64,000 bases of DNA from a bacterium. Its GTDB lineage: Bacteria > Verrucomicrobiota > Verrucomicrobiia > Limisphaerales > J093. Below the pieces are notes generated by a model. That model was not told the origin of the DNA, did no database searches, and was given only the letters and a program-made list of their open reading frames with translations. The stretch lies in the NCBI GenBank assembly GCA_021780105.1, contig JAJXZJ010000039.1, positions 1 through 64,000 on the forward strand. Reading direction: 5' to 3'. Shown piece after piece: positions 36,220 to 48,130 of the stretch; the stretch's first letter is position 1, and each line of letters starts with the position of its first letter. A program made the translations under genes and the position numbers.

Positions 36220-37779
36220 ATGAACCAGCCGCCCGACGTCGTCCGTTTTGCGCGGGTGAACCTCGCTCTGGCGGTCGCGCTGTTTTCACTGTGGGCAACC
36301 GCGGCCCAGTCGGCGGACACCCTGGCCACGCTCCGGGCGCGGCTCACGAAACTCGTCGCCGAACCGCGCTTCGCCGCGGCGCATTGGGGCGTGGACATCG
36401 TTTCCCTCGACACCGGTCAAACCGTGTTCGCGCACGACGCCGGCCGGGCACTGGAGCCCGCCTCGAATGCGAAGCTGTTCACCGCCGCGCTGGCATTGGA
36501 GCGACTCGGCCCTGACTTTCGCTTCCGCACCTCGGTTTACGCCGCCGCGCGGCCCGACGCGGCCGGCACGCTGGCCGGCGATTTGATTCTGTTCGGCCGC
36601 GGCGATCCAACGCTCGCCACGCCGGCGCTCCGGGCGCTCGCCGCCAGGCTGGCCGCAGCCGGCGTGCGGCGCGTGCGCGGCGACCTGATCGCCGACGAGA
36701 GTTTTTTTCGCGGACCGACGCAGGGCGCCGGCTGGGAACCGGAGGACCGGCTTTATTTTTATGCGCCGGAGGTGTCGGCATTGACGGTCAACGACAACGC
36801 CACCGTCGTGTGGGTGAAACCCGACGACCAAGAAGGCCGGCCGGCAAAGGTGATCGTCCAGCCGCCCGTGTCGTTTCTCATGGTCAGCAATCTGACGCGC
36901 ACGGTCGCAGCGGGTGGGCCGCACGTTATGACGCTGGAGCGCCGGCCTGGTGATATCCGGCTGCGCGTGGGCGGCCGGCTGGCGGTCGGCAGCGGCGCGC
37001 GGAGCCAGGGCATTTCCGTGCCGCAACCGGCGCGGTGGTGCGGCGAGCTGCTCCGCGGTGCGCTCCGCGAACGCGGCATCGAGGTCGCCGGAACAGTGCG
37101 CATCGTGGACGCCGCGGCGCGGTTGGCTGCGCCGCTGGATGCCAACCGGCTTGTGGAACTGGCCGCCGTCGTGTCGCCGCCGTTGCGTGACGTGCTGCCG
37201 CGGATGCTGAAGCCTTCGCAGAACCTTTACGCCCAGTTGCTGCTGTTGCAGGTGGGCGCGGGCGCAAGGTTGCGACCCGGTAATCCGCCGCCGCCAGCGA
37301 CTGACGTGGACGCCGGATTGCGCGCGCTCGGGAATTTTCTTGGGAACCTCGGTGTGCCGGTTGGCACCGTGCGGTTCGAGGAGGGCAGCGGTTTGTCGCG
37401 GCACGACACGGCAACGGCGGAGGCGATCGTCCGGGTGTTGTGGTTCATGGATCGCCGTCCCGCGGCCGCGACTTTCCGCGACGCGCTGCCGGTGGCCGGT
37501 GTGGACGGCACGTTGAAGGAACGCATGGTCGGAACGCGGGCGGCGGTCAATGTCCACGCGAAGACCGGTTCGTTCGCCGGCGTGGAGGCGTTGTCCGGCT
37601 ATGTCACCAGCGTGGCGGGCGAGCGGTTTGCGTTCGCGCTCTTGTTCAACGACGACCACAACGGCGGCGGGAGCCGGGCGACGGTTGTGGATATGGACGG
37701 GATTGCCGTGCAACTGGCCGGCTTGAAGGAACGAACGACACCTGTCAGCGCAGCCGGAGCCTCAACCGGAAAACCTTGA
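36220..37779 (+). CDS. dacB: D-alanyl-D-alanine carboxypeptidase/endopeptidase (PBP4 family)
   Basis: 519 residues with a signal peptide (LALAVALFSLWATAAQS). Active-site motifs of peptidase family S13: SxxK at Ser82 (EPASNAKLFTAALAL), SxN as PSQNLYAQ and KTG as VHAKTGSFAGVEALSGY. The inserted domains II and III (about 110-330) are present. It trims and cleaves peptide cross-links in periplasmic peptidoglycan. Convergent with the Rid-like gene. Confidence 0.95.
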   Translation: MNQPPDVVRFARVNLALAVALFSLWATAAQSADTLATLRARLTKLVAEPRFAAAHWGVDIVSLDTGQTVFAHDAGRALEPASNAKLFTAALALERLGPDFRFRTSVYAAARPDAAGTLAGDLILFGRGDPTLATPALRALAARLAAAGVRRVRGDLIADESFFRGPTQGAGWEPEDRLYFYAPEVSALTVNDNATVVWVKPDDQEGRPAKVIVQPPVSFLMVSNLTRTVAAGGPHVMTLERRPGDIRLRVGGRLAVGSGARSQGISVPQPARWCGELLRGALRERGIEVAGTVRIVDAAARLAAPLDANRLVELAAVVSPPLRDVLPRMLKPSQNLYAQLLLLQVGAGARLRPGNPPPPATDVDAGLRALGNFLGNLGVPVGTVRFEEGSGLSRHDTATAEAIVRVLWFMDRRPAAATFRDALPVAGVDGTLKERMVGTRAAVNVHAKTGSFAGVEALSGYVTSVAGERFAFALLFNDDHNGGGSRATVVDMDGIAVQLAGLKERTTPVSAAGASTGKP

Positions 37780-37819
37780 AGCCGTCCGGGCTGTTATTGC
37801 GGGAACGGCGAATGCCCGC

Positions 37820-38998
37820 TTACAGTCGAACGGGCGCTTCGATTTTGGCCGCGTCCACCTCGATTTCGAACAGCAGGTCGTCGCGGCAGATGTCGTTCTT
37901 GGCGATGATCAGCGGCATGGGTGCCAGCCCCTGCGCGCGGCAGTAGCGTTTGAAGGCGGGCGCGTCCTCGGCGTGTTTGAAGTAGCCGATGGCGCGGATG
38001 ACGTGTGGCCAGTCCATCCCGCGTGACCGCAGGATCGCGGCCACGACGTCCATCGTCAGTGCCACTTGCCTTTCGACATCGCCGACGTGCGCGGTGGCGC
38101 CGTCCGGCGCAATGCTCGCGGTGCCGGAGATGAACAGCCGGCGCTGGCCGGGCAGGGCGAGTTCCACCGCGCGGCTGAACGCGCTGCCGTATTCGAGCGC
38201 GGGGCATTGCAGCGGCGAACCGACCGGCACCAGCCGCACGCGCGGGTCCTTGGGCTGGATTGCGAGGACATCGGCCACGACCGCGGTGCCGGCCGCGTTG
38301 CTGCCGCCAATGCCAGTGCTGGCCGGCACGAGGCCGTCGTAAACCTTGCGCTGGCGGAAAAACTCGTTCCGCACGCGGTTGAACTCGCCATACCAGTCGA
38401 GAATGTTGTCGAGGTAAAACCACGTTCGGAGCACGCGCGAAAAATCCATGCCCGCCTGTGCCAGCGCGGCTTCGATCAGCGCAAAGGTTTCGCGCGCCTG
38501 GTCGGGACGGGAAGCCGTCGCCGTGCCGGGCTGCAATCCGCCGAGCACGCAGTAGCGGGCCGTCGCGTCCTCGAACACCGTGCCCAGGGTGCGACCGCCC
38601 ACGCGGACGGGTTGCAGCGGGAGGCCAGCGACCGCGTGGACCTGGATGCCGGCCACCGGATTGCCGTCGCCGTTGCCTTCCACAACCCACGTCACCGGCC
38701 ACTCCGCGCCATTGAGGCGATACGATTTCGGCGGGTGGCAGCTCCGCAGGTCGCCGACCACGCCAAACACGTCCTGCCGGGCGATGCGCAGGCGCGGATG
38801 GTCGCCCAAAAAGTCGTAAAGCCGTTGGAACAGGTCCGCCGGTTGCTCGTGGGCGATCGCCGGGATGGTGATGAAGGTTTCCTGGAACGATCCGTTGGGG
38901 AGGGTGACCACCTGGAGCGCCTCGCGCGCCGGAGGATTGGGTTGAACCGCCGCCGTCTTCATGACGGCGGCCTGGGGAATTGGCTCGGCTTCGTTCAT
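37820..38998 (-). CDS. Two-domain Rid-like (chorismatase-like) protein
   Basis: 392 residues from ATG 38998; longer and shorter starts (39064, 38962) are possible. The C-terminal half has the RidA/YjgF fold pattern: RRLFISGTASIAPDGATAH, VGDVERQVALTMDVVAAILR and a final YCRAQGLAPMPLIIAKNDIC. The N-terminal half is a related, diverged domain, and PASTGIGGSNAAGTA joins them. This double arrangement resembles FkbO/Hyg5 chorismatases and some Rid6/7 proteins. Whether it hydrolyses chorismate, deaminates imines or neither cannot be told. No signal peptide. Confidence 0.68.
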   Translation of the reverse strand: MNEAEPIPQAAVMKTAAVQPNPPAREALQVVTLPNGSFQETFITIPAIAHEQPADLFQRLYDFLGDHPRLRIARQDVFGVVGDLRSCHPPKSYRLNGAEWPVTWVVEGNGDGNPVAGIQVHAVAGLPLQPVRVGGRTLGTVFEDATARYCVLGGLQPGTATASRPDQARETFALIEAALAQAGMDFSRVLRTWFYLDNILDWYGEFNRVRNEFFRQRKVYDGLVPASTGIGGSNAAGTAVVADVLAIQPKDPRVRLVPVGSPLQCPALEYGSAFSRAVELALPGQRRLFISGTASIAPDGATAHVGDVERQVALTMDVVAAILRSRGMDWPHVIRAIGYFKHAEDAPAFKRYCRAQGLAPMPLIIAKNDICRDDLLFEIEVDAAKIEAPVRL

Positions 38999-39137
38999 CA
39001 AATCAAGACCCGTGTGGCGGCGCTTGCCCATTCGTAACCGAAACGCCTGCGCTGGCGCAAGCAACTACCACCGTCCGGCTCATTCACACGCGGTCGCGGA
39101 CCTGGCCGGCAGCGCCGGCGGCGCGAGTCCGGCAGCG

Positions 39138-39833
39138 TTACAGCGGGAGACCCACCGTCTGGGCAAACAGCACGCGTTGATCGGGTCGCAGCTTCAGGGT
39201 CACTGTGAGGGCGTCCCGGTTGCAGTTATGGAACCACGCGGCCAGACTCTGCGAGGCGGCGAACAAATACACGTTGCCGGCAATCAGGCCGGTGGCTACG
39301 CCGTAGTAGAGTTTTTGAAATTCGGGATCCTTCAGCCGCGGTTCCTGGAACGGCGTCTTGGCGTATTTCGCCAGGTCCACCACGAAAATGAGGTTAACCG
39401 GTGCCTTGGCTGATGCGCTGCCGCGTCCGCGTCCACCCGCTTGATCGCGAAAATCACCGGCCACCACCGGCGTCAACCGGTGCGGCCCGGCTTCGTAAAG
39501 GTAAACCGCGTCCGGTAGCGCAACGTAGAGGTCCATTTCCTGCGCGTTGCTGGCCGAAGCCGCGGTGCGCCCGGTCCGTCCCATCGGCCCGTTTTCCCGG
39601 TTCACGCCGAACGCCGCCCACAACAGATTCGAGAGCGTCTGTGGCGGAAGCGGGTCCGGACGGATGTCGCGGATGGTGCGTCGGGCCTTGAGCGCGGCGA
39701 GGACGGATTTGCCGCCGTCGGATTCGGGCTTCACCAGCGCGATGGGGCTCGCGGCTTCCGCGCCCAAGCTGGACACAGTTGCCGCCATCAGCGTGATGGC
39801 CGGGAGGGATTTGACGAAGGTGCGCCGATTCAT
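39138..39833 (-). CDS. Exported nitroreductase/SagB-like oxidoreductase
   Basis: 231 residues from ATG 39833, which gives a Tat-like signal (MNRRTFVKSLPAITLMAATV); an ATG 11 codons upstream is less likely. The FMN-binding opening LAALKARRTIRDIRPDPLPP and NLLWAAFGVNRENGPMGRTG match nitroreductases of the SagB/thiazoline-oxidase side. The protein ends with a typical dimer-interface strand (LFAQTVGLPL). Export of such an enzyme is common in Verrucomicrobia and Bacteroidetes. Substrate unknown. Confidence 0.83.
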   Translation of the reverse strand: MNRRTFVKSLPAITLMAATVSSLGAEAASPIALVKPESDGGKSVLAALKARRTIRDIRPDPLPPQTLSNLLWAAFGVNRENGPMGRTGRTAASASNAQEMDLYVALPDAVYLYEAGPHRLTPVVAGDFRDQAGGRGRGSASAKAPVNLIFVVDLAKYAKTPFQEPRLKDPEFQKLYYGVATGLIAGNVYLFAASQSLAAWFHNCNRDALTVTLKLRPDQRVLFAQTVGLPL

Positions 39834-40056
39834 AGGGTGAATTCGAGGTCGTGGTGCCGGTGTCATACCAACATGTCATGTGACGGCGCAAGAGCGTCGT
39901 AAGTTACGTTGAAACCGTCGGCAACCGTTGCCATGACCTGATTCGGTCGCCGATGACAGTGGGCCATGCGCTGACGATTTCCAACCTGCCGCGCGGCAAC
40001 GTGCGCGAGGGCTCCCGGTCAAACGCCGTTCAGACAGGAGCAAGGCGCCGGCAATT

Positions 40057-40485
40057 TCACGCCGACTTGGTGGACGGCGAGGGTGAAGCCGGCGGGCGCG
40101 GGTGCATGGGCAGAAACGGCTTGTGGAAGGCCTCGTTGAAATCGTAGCCGCCTTGAAAGTCCGCGCGGCTGTCGTTCTCGGTTTTGCTGAACAAGCCGTG
40201 CTCAACGAGGTTGAACACGATGTCGCCAAAGTCCTCGCACCGGTGAACACCCCACTCGTTCAGCAGGATCAGGGTCATCGGTCCGTATTGTTCCAATGCG
40301 TAGGAGCGGATGCCGGCGAGCAATTCCTGGCCGGTGATGTGGCGCATCCGGCCCTGGTTGACCTTGCTGATCGCCCGCTGCGTATAGTCCAGCGCCTCGC
40401 GGACAAATTCGTAGGCGCCCCGCGCGAACCGGCGATCGTGCGCCAGCACGCGTTCGAGAACCGCTTCGAAATTCTGGGTCTGCAT
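40057..40485 (-). CDS. Minf_1886 family protein
   Basis: 142 residues from ATG 40485. The pattern FEAVLERVLAHDRRFARGAY, FVREALDYTQRAISK, HITGQELLAGIRSYALEQYG and LNEWGVHRCEDFGDIVFNLV is the signature of this small family, found mainly in Verrucomicrobia and Planctomycetes. Function unknown; soluble. The start lies 2 nt after the stop of a 43-residue membrane-protein gene, which itself follows leuS by 20 nt, so the three are probably one transcript. Confidence 0.88.
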   Translation of the reverse strand: MQTQNFEAVLERVLAHDRRFARGAYEFVREALDYTQRAISKVNQGRMRHITGQELLAGIRSYALEQYGPMTLILLNEWGVHRCEDFGDIVFNLVEHGLFSKTENDSRADFQGGYDFNEAFHKPFLPMHPRPPASPSPSTKSA

Positions 40486-40487
40486 GG

Positions 40488-40619
40488 TCAGCCTGGATTT
40501 GTGATGACGGCCGGCGCCGGCGCATGAGCCAGGCGCCAGGCGCGCGTCGCCCAACCGACCAGCAACAGGCCGATGACAACGCAAATCACGAACTGCTCCT
40601 GCTTTGTAAGACGCACCAT
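40488..40619 (-). CDS. Short single-pass membrane protein (43 residues)
   Basis: A complete small gene from ATG 40619 to TGA 40488. It encodes a charged N-terminus (MVRLTKQEQ), one membrane helix (FVICVVIGLLLVGWATRAW) and a Pro/Ala tail. It fits exactly between leuS (stop at 40640) and the Minf_1886 gene (start 40485). The N-terminal block resembles the LTKQEQ-plus-helix start of some Verrucomicrobial ComEA-like proteins but lacks the helix-hairpin-helix part. It could be a truncated ComEA or a genuine small protein. Spacing and composition favour translation. Confidence 0.65.
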   Translation of the reverse strand: MVRLTKQEQFVICVVIGLLLVGWATRAWRLAHAPAPAVITNPG

Positions 40620-40639
40620 GACTCCAGCTTAGCCGAAAT

Positions 40640-43405
<2,766 letters not shown>

Positions 43406-43515
43406 AAACGCTGGATCATGGCGAAGCCGGCGTGCCGGGGCAATCGTGGAGTTGCCTCGCGCAGCGCCGAACCGGCGTTGGCTGCACGGCAATCGCGCCG
43501 CCGCCGGATTTCGTT

Positions 43516-44694
43516 TTACGCGGCTGGCGTGATGCCGCGTTCGGCAAACCGCGCCAGCGTCCAGCCGTATTCGGCGGCGAGCTGGTCCACCACCGTTCCG
43601 GCGCGCAGGTCTGACGGCAGGACTTCCCAGGTGTAGGTTTCCATCTCGAAGTGCGCGCAGAGATCCGGTTGGGCGGCGACGTGATCCAGCGCGCCCAACA
43701 AGTGGTCCGTCGTCGTGCCAAAAACCGCTCGCGGCGCAGCGTGCAGCGGCACGTGGAAATGGACGCGCCACTCGGTGGCATCAGTAACTTCGCGGGAAGC
43801 CGGCTGGGCCAGCGCGTCAGGCAGATCGCGAAACCGCTGCAGCCGGTCGCCGGCGGACCGGGTCACCACCTGGTGAAGATACGTTTCGTCGGCGAAGTCA
43901 CCCAGCGCCGCGCGCGCTTCAGCGGTCGGGCGCAACGCCAGCGCGGAGCTGAGGTGAATTTTGCTGACCTTGACGCCGTTCTCGCGCAGCCGCGACAGCG
44001 CCGCCGCCGGTTCCTCGAACTCGATCGCCAGATGGCAGGTGTCGTAGTTCACGCCGAGGTGAAACTCGATGCGGTGATCCGTCGGCCGGTCGTCGCGCAA
44101 CCGGTCGAAGAAGCGGATGACTTCGTCAGTCGTTTCGAGAAAGCAGAGCGGCTCCGGCTCCAGGCCGAGGTGCAGCGTGCGGCCGGATTTTTCGCTGAGG
44201 TCGGCCACATGCTCCACACAGCGCCAGAGGTTGCGGCGCATGGCGCGGACCTGATCGTCCGTTTGGATGAATTCCTTGAACGCGCCGGGCAGGGTGCTGA
44301 CGCTGCCGGCAACGCCCGGCGGCACCAGTTGCGCGAGCAGATCGAACAGCCGCCGCGTGTAGTCGAGCCGCTCGGCGGTTGTCCAGTCCGGTTGATAGAC
44401 CTGTTCCTTGACGCGCGTGCCGTGGAAGCGGCCGAAGGGAAATCCGTTGATCGTGAAAACGTAGCAGCCGTGGCGGTCGAGCCAGCGCTGGAACGCGGTC
44501 AGCGCGGCGGGTTCGCCCAGCTCGCGCGCCGCCGGGTCGCCGAGCCGCAAGCCAATCGCGCACCGCCGGCCGGCGGCGACGCGTTCGCGCACGGCGAGCG
44601 TGTGGCGTTCCAGGTTGGCGAAGATCTCCGGCCAGCTTTCGCCGCGGTGGATGTTCGTGCAGTAGGCCAGATGGAAATCGTGTGTCAGCTTCAT
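43516..44694 (-). CDS. eboE: EboE-like metabolite-traffic protein (xylose-isomerase-like TIM barrel)
   Basis: 392 residues, the usual EboE length. The start [20 protein letters not shown] and later [20 protein letters not shown] and [20 protein letters not shown] are typical of EboE. EboE belongs to the eboABCDEF set implicated in moving a precursor (scytonemin, eustigmatophyte bacteriochlorophyll-like or other metabolite) to the periplasm. The fold is an AP-endonuclease-2-like TIM barrel with probable metal ligands in the EPEP and [10 protein letters not shown] segments. No other ebo gene is in the window. It follows the third permease gene by 27 nt and precedes leuS by 110 nt. Confidence 0.82.
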   Translation of the reverse strand: MKLTHDFHLAYCTNIHRGESWPEIFANLERHTLAVRERVAAGRRCAIGLRLGDPAARELGEPAALTAFQRWLDRHGCYVFTINGFPFGRFHGTRVKEQVYQPDWTTAERLDYTRRLFDLLAQLVPPGVAGSVSTLPGAFKEFIQTDDQVRAMRRNLWRCVEHVADLSEKSGRTLHLGLEPEPLCFLETTDEVIRFFDRLRDDRPTDHRIEFHLGVNYDTCHLAIEFEEPAAALSRLRENGVKVSKIHLSSALALRPTAEARAALGDFADETYLHQVVTRSAGDRLQRFRDLPDALAQPASREVTDATEWRVHFHVPLHAAPRAVFGTTTDHLLGALDHVAAQPDLCAHFEMETYTWEVLPSDLRAGTVVDQLAAEYGWTLARFAERGITPAA

Positions 44695-44721
44695 GCGAAA
44701 GGTGGCGCGCGTGGGGGCGGC

Positions 44722-46311
44722 TCAAATCGGTTCGGCGCGGCGTTCGCTGAACGTCTCCGCGGCGAGCTGGCGGAAGCGGTGGTGCAGTTCCTCCCTGGCC
44801 ACGAGCGTGAAATAGGTGTTCGTGGCGCCGCACACGAACAGCCACACGATCCACGTCCAGTTCAACTCGCGGGCGCCCACCAGAAACAGCAGCGTGAGAA
44901 ACAAGACCCACGGCAGCACCAGCACCCGCCACACCGCGCCGGCGAAGGCCTGGTTCGGCTTGGGCTTGACCAGCCCCTGCCAGGCGCCGACCCAGCGGAG
45001 CGCGTGGAGATCCCAGACGAACACCACCATCGCCACCAACGCCGCGCCGGCCATGTCCCAGTTGCCGCCGCTGAACCGGGTGCCGACGGCGAGCAGCACG
45101 ATTTCCGTCACCAGCACCGCGAGCACGGGCCGCGCGAACAGGCGCCAGCTCGCGCGCATCTGGCCGTGCAACATTTCCGGCACGGTCAGCGGCGTGGTCA
45201 ACAGGAGTTCCAGCGCGCCGGTCTTGCGGTCTTCCGCCCAGCCTTGGGAGGCCTCGGAAGCCATCAGCCATTTCAGCGGCGCCTGGAGGAAGAGCGCCAC
45301 GGCGACGGTCATGCTCCAGTTCCACCAGTCATGGCTGAACAACCAGCCGCCCGCGAGCCACACCACCAGGCTGAGGCCCACCAACCAGTAAAGCAGCAGC
45401 GGTTTGAGACGGTTGCGACTGGCCAGCCAGCAGACCGGATTTTGTTCCAGCAAATGCCGGCGAAAGCGGCGTCGTTGCGCGGCATTGCCGAAGTTCCACT
45501 GGTGCCAGATGGCCTGCCAGGAGCCGTCCGCCCGCCGGACGGGCCGTTCGTGAAAACCGTGCGGCACCGCGCGACTGGCGCCCAGCAAGGCAAGCCAGGC
45601 CATCGCCTGCGTGCCCAGCAGCGAGGCGAGGAAGGCGGGATTGGACAGCGCGAATTGCGCGTCCAACACGCTGCCTAACGCCGTCACAGGAGTCGCGATG
45701 ATAAATGGCAGGCCGAACGCGAACGGGGCGGTCGGGGCCAACGCGCGGCCCACCACCGGCACGCACACGCACAGCAGGAACAGCAGAAAAACGGTCATCG
45801 CCAGCGCGCTGCGCGCTTCCTGGCACCAGACGGACACCACCATGCCGAGCGCGAGCGAGAGAAACAGCGCGTTGCCCAGCGCCAGCGCCATGCCGCCGAA
45901 TTGCGCCAGCGACACGCCGCCGAGCAGCAGCGGCAGCGCCAGCACCGGCAGGATGGCCAGCAGGCTGAACAGCGCGGGCACGGCGGCGCCGGCGAGTTTG
46001 CCGAGCACGATGTCGTAACCGTGCAGATCGGTCAGAAACAGCAGCCCCAGCGTGCCTTCGCGCCGTTCGGCGCTGAGCGTGTCCGCGGTGAACAACGGGC
46101 CGGCGCCCAGGCAGAAGATGAACGCGCAGGAAGTCAGCGCGCGGAACAGCTCCATGCCCATGCCGCCCGCGCTTTGCCAGTCCGCACCGAACCAGAGCGT
46201 CCAGGCGCCGAGCGTGATCGCCGCGACCGCCGCCGCCAGCCGCGTCCGGAAGGCGCTGCGCCGGCGCGCGGCCACGCGCAGCTCCCGTTCAACGATGGGC
46301 AGAAAGGTCAT
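44722..46311 (-). CDS. ABC-2-type transporter permease, paralogue 1
   Basis: 529 residues, mostly hydrophobic with ten or more membrane helices. The N-terminus MTFLPIVERELRVAARRRSA is the amphipathic elbow helix of ABC-2 permeases. A conserved segment RREGTLGLLFLTDLHGYDIV occurs near residue 85, and GALELLLTTPLTVPEMLHGQ in the second half marks an internal repeat of the same unit. Thus each protein seems to hold two half-permeases. It has no ATPase domain and none is encoded nearby. The gene lies 15 nt downstream of its paralogue. Confidence 0.85.
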   Translation of the reverse strand: MTFLPIVERELRVAARRRSAFRTRLAAAVAAITLGAWTLWFGADWQSAGGMGMELFRALTSCAFIFCLGAGPLFTADTLSAERREGTLGLLFLTDLHGYDIVLGKLAGAAVPALFSLLAILPVLALPLLLGGVSLAQFGGMALALGNALFLSLALGMVVSVWCQEARSALAMTVFLLFLLCVCVPVVGRALAPTAPFAFGLPFIIATPVTALGSVLDAQFALSNPAFLASLLGTQAMAWLALLGASRAVPHGFHERPVRRADGSWQAIWHQWNFGNAAQRRRFRRHLLEQNPVCWLASRNRLKPLLLYWLVGLSLVVWLAGGWLFSHDWWNWSMTVAVALFLQAPLKWLMASEASQGWAEDRKTGALELLLTTPLTVPEMLHGQMRASWRLFARPVLAVLVTEIVLLAVGTRFSGGNWDMAGAALVAMVVFVWDLHALRWVGAWQGLVKPKPNQAFAGAVWRVLVLPWVLFLTLLFLVGARELNWTWIVWLFVCGATNTYFTLVAREELHHRFRQLAAETFSERRAEPI

Positions 46312-46326
46312 GGACTTCAGGCGGCC

Positions 46327-48081
46327 TCAGCCAGTGATCGCTGATTTGGACAACGCGTCGGCCGGGTCATCACGTTCACGCGTCAGCCACCATCGTTCCA
46401 TCCGCCTGTGGCGCGGGCCGGCCGGGGCGTCCACCTGCGCGGCCGCGGTGCGGAAGTGCCGGAACAACTGGTGTCGCGCCCACAGCATGAACGCCGTGTT
46501 TTTCAGCACCCACATGACCGGATGCACCAGCGCCGAGGCGGTGTAACTCGTCGGCAGCAGGAACTGGAGCCAGCGGTGTGCCGCGGCGTAATTCCAGACC
46601 GCCGGCGGCAGCAGGCTGGTCAGGTAGGAGGGAGAGGGCAGCACGTAGCTCAACGTCCACGGCAGCAGCACCACCAGCGCATAGGTGTGGAAGATCGCGA
46701 GCGTGGCCTTGCGGGTGGCGACGCTCAGCCAGGCGCCCACCCAGCAGATTGCCAGCACGTCGGTGGTGAAACTCACCAGGCTGCCGCCCGCGGTCACGAC
46801 CAGATATTCGGCCGGCAGGAGCGACGGCGTGCCGGTGCCCGCGCTCAACCGCCAGCTCGCCAGCACGTAAAGGACGTGCAGCACGCTGATCGCCAGCACG
46901 GGCCCGGCGAACAGGATGAACAACGCCCGCCAGTGTCCGCGCAACAGCGTTCGCACCGGCACCGGGGTCGTCAGCAGCAACTCCAGCATTCCCGTGCGGC
47001 GCAGTTCGAGCCAGAAGCGGCAGGCCATCACCGTCACCCACACACGGTTCGTGAACACCAAGGCGGTGGAGAAATAGGCATGAAACTGGTAGCTGCCCGG
47101 CGCGAGCCGGTAACCGAAGCTGAGCCAATAGACGTTGATGGTCACCAGGGCGACCAGCGTCCAGAAGACGTAGTGCGGCCAGCGCAGCCGCGCCGCCAGC
47201 GCCCCCACCGGATTGCGCTCCAGCCGCCGCCGGAACGCGCGCCGCCAGCCGGGCGTGTAGCCCAGCCGCCAAAACCACCGCTGCGTGGCGGGCTTCTCCG
47301 CCGGGTCCTCCCGCCACACGCGCGGCACCAGCGCCACGGTGGCCAGCAGGAAGAACCAGCACAGGCCGTGAACCAGCTTCAAGGACAGCCAGTAGGTCGC
47401 CGGACTGGCGCGGAAGTTCGCGTCCGTGGCGAGAAATCCGGTGAACGCCGGGCTGAGCAGCGCCAGCGTCGGCGGCGCCTTGATCGGGCGCGTGAAGAAT
47501 TCCGTGCCCAGCACCAGCGCCAGCCCCGGCAGCAGGCCGGTTAGCCCGAGAATCAACACCACCGCGCCCAGCGTTGCCTTCGCCTGCTCGCGGCTCAACA
47601 GCGAGACAAACATCGCCGCCGCCAGCGAAAACAGGATGGCGTTCAGGATCGCCAGCGCCATGCGGAGATATTCGCCGGGCGTCACACCGCCGAGCAGCAG
47701 CGGCAGTCCCAGCGCGGGCAGCAGGGCGAGCAGTCCGTAAAGGCCGGCCAGCGACGCCGCCACCCATTTCCCCAGCACCACGTCGTAGCTGTGCAGGTCG
47801 GTGAGGAACAGCAGGCCCAGCGTGCCGTCGCGTTTTTCCTCGCTCAGGCAGTCCGCAGTGAAGAACGGTCCCACCAGCAGGCAGTAACAAAACGCCAGCA
47901 CGCTCAGGTAGGTGAAGAGCGTCGGCCCCACCGTGCCCGGCGGCTGCTGTTTCGCGGCCAGCAGGCAGATCCAGGCGCAGATGACCAGCGCGGCCGCCGC
48001 CGCGCCGACCCGCAGCCAGTAGGTCCGGCTCCGGCGCGCGGTGATCCGCAATTCCCGGTCCACGATGGGCAACCACGTCAT
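46327..48081 (-). CDS. ABC-2-type transporter permease, paralogue 2
   Basis: 584 residues with the same plan as its neighbours: N-terminal elbow MTWLPIVDRELRITARRSRT, conserved KRDGTLGLLFLTDLHSYDVV, and a second unit containing RTGMLELLLTTPVPVRTLLR. At least ten membrane helices. It is clearly homologous to the genes on either side but strongly diverged from them outside the conserved segments, indicating old duplications. The substrate is unknown; family members export lipids, polysaccharides, drugs or, in gliding systems, work with Gld proteins. Confidence 0.85.
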   Translation of the reverse strand: MTWLPIVDRELRITARRSRTYWLRVGAAAAALVICAWICLLAAKQQPPGTVGPTLFTYLSVLAFCYCLLVGPFFTADCLSEEKRDGTLGLLFLTDLHSYDVVLGKWVAASLAGLYGLLALLPALGLPLLLGGVTPGEYLRMALAILNAILFSLAAAMFVSLLSREQAKATLGAVVLILGLTGLLPGLALVLGTEFFTRPIKAPPTLALLSPAFTGFLATDANFRASPATYWLSLKLVHGLCWFFLLATVALVPRVWREDPAEKPATQRWFWRLGYTPGWRRAFRRRLERNPVGALAARLRWPHYVFWTLVALVTINVYWLSFGYRLAPGSYQFHAYFSTALVFTNRVWVTVMACRFWLELRRTGMLELLLTTPVPVRTLLRGHWRALFILFAGPVLAISVLHVLYVLASWRLSAGTGTPSLLPAEYLVVTAGGSLVSFTTDVLAICWVGAWLSVATRKATLAIFHTYALVVLLPWTLSYVLPSPSYLTSLLPPAVWNYAAAHRWLQFLLPTSYTASALVHPVMWVLKNTAFMLWARHQLFRHFRTAAAQVDAPAGPRHRRMERWWLTRERDDPADALSKSAITG

Positions 48082-48107
48082 CGCGCCGAATCTATAGCCA
48101 GCCGTTC

Positions 48108-48128
48108 AAAGTCCAAAGGGGAAAGTCC
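48108..48128. repeat. Degenerate intergenic heptanucleotide array
   Basis: AAAGTCC, AAAGGGG, AAAGTCC in direct tandem between two permease genes, three nt short of the upstream gene's stop codon. It has the same 7-nt period as the arrays inside leuS and the U32 gene. Confidence 0.6.
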
Positions 48129-48130
48129 GC

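Noticed and set aside
46376-48076. A second long frame on the same strand as permease paralogue 2, shifted by one base.
   Set aside because: It lacks membrane segments and family motifs; it exists only because GC-rich third positions remove stop codons.
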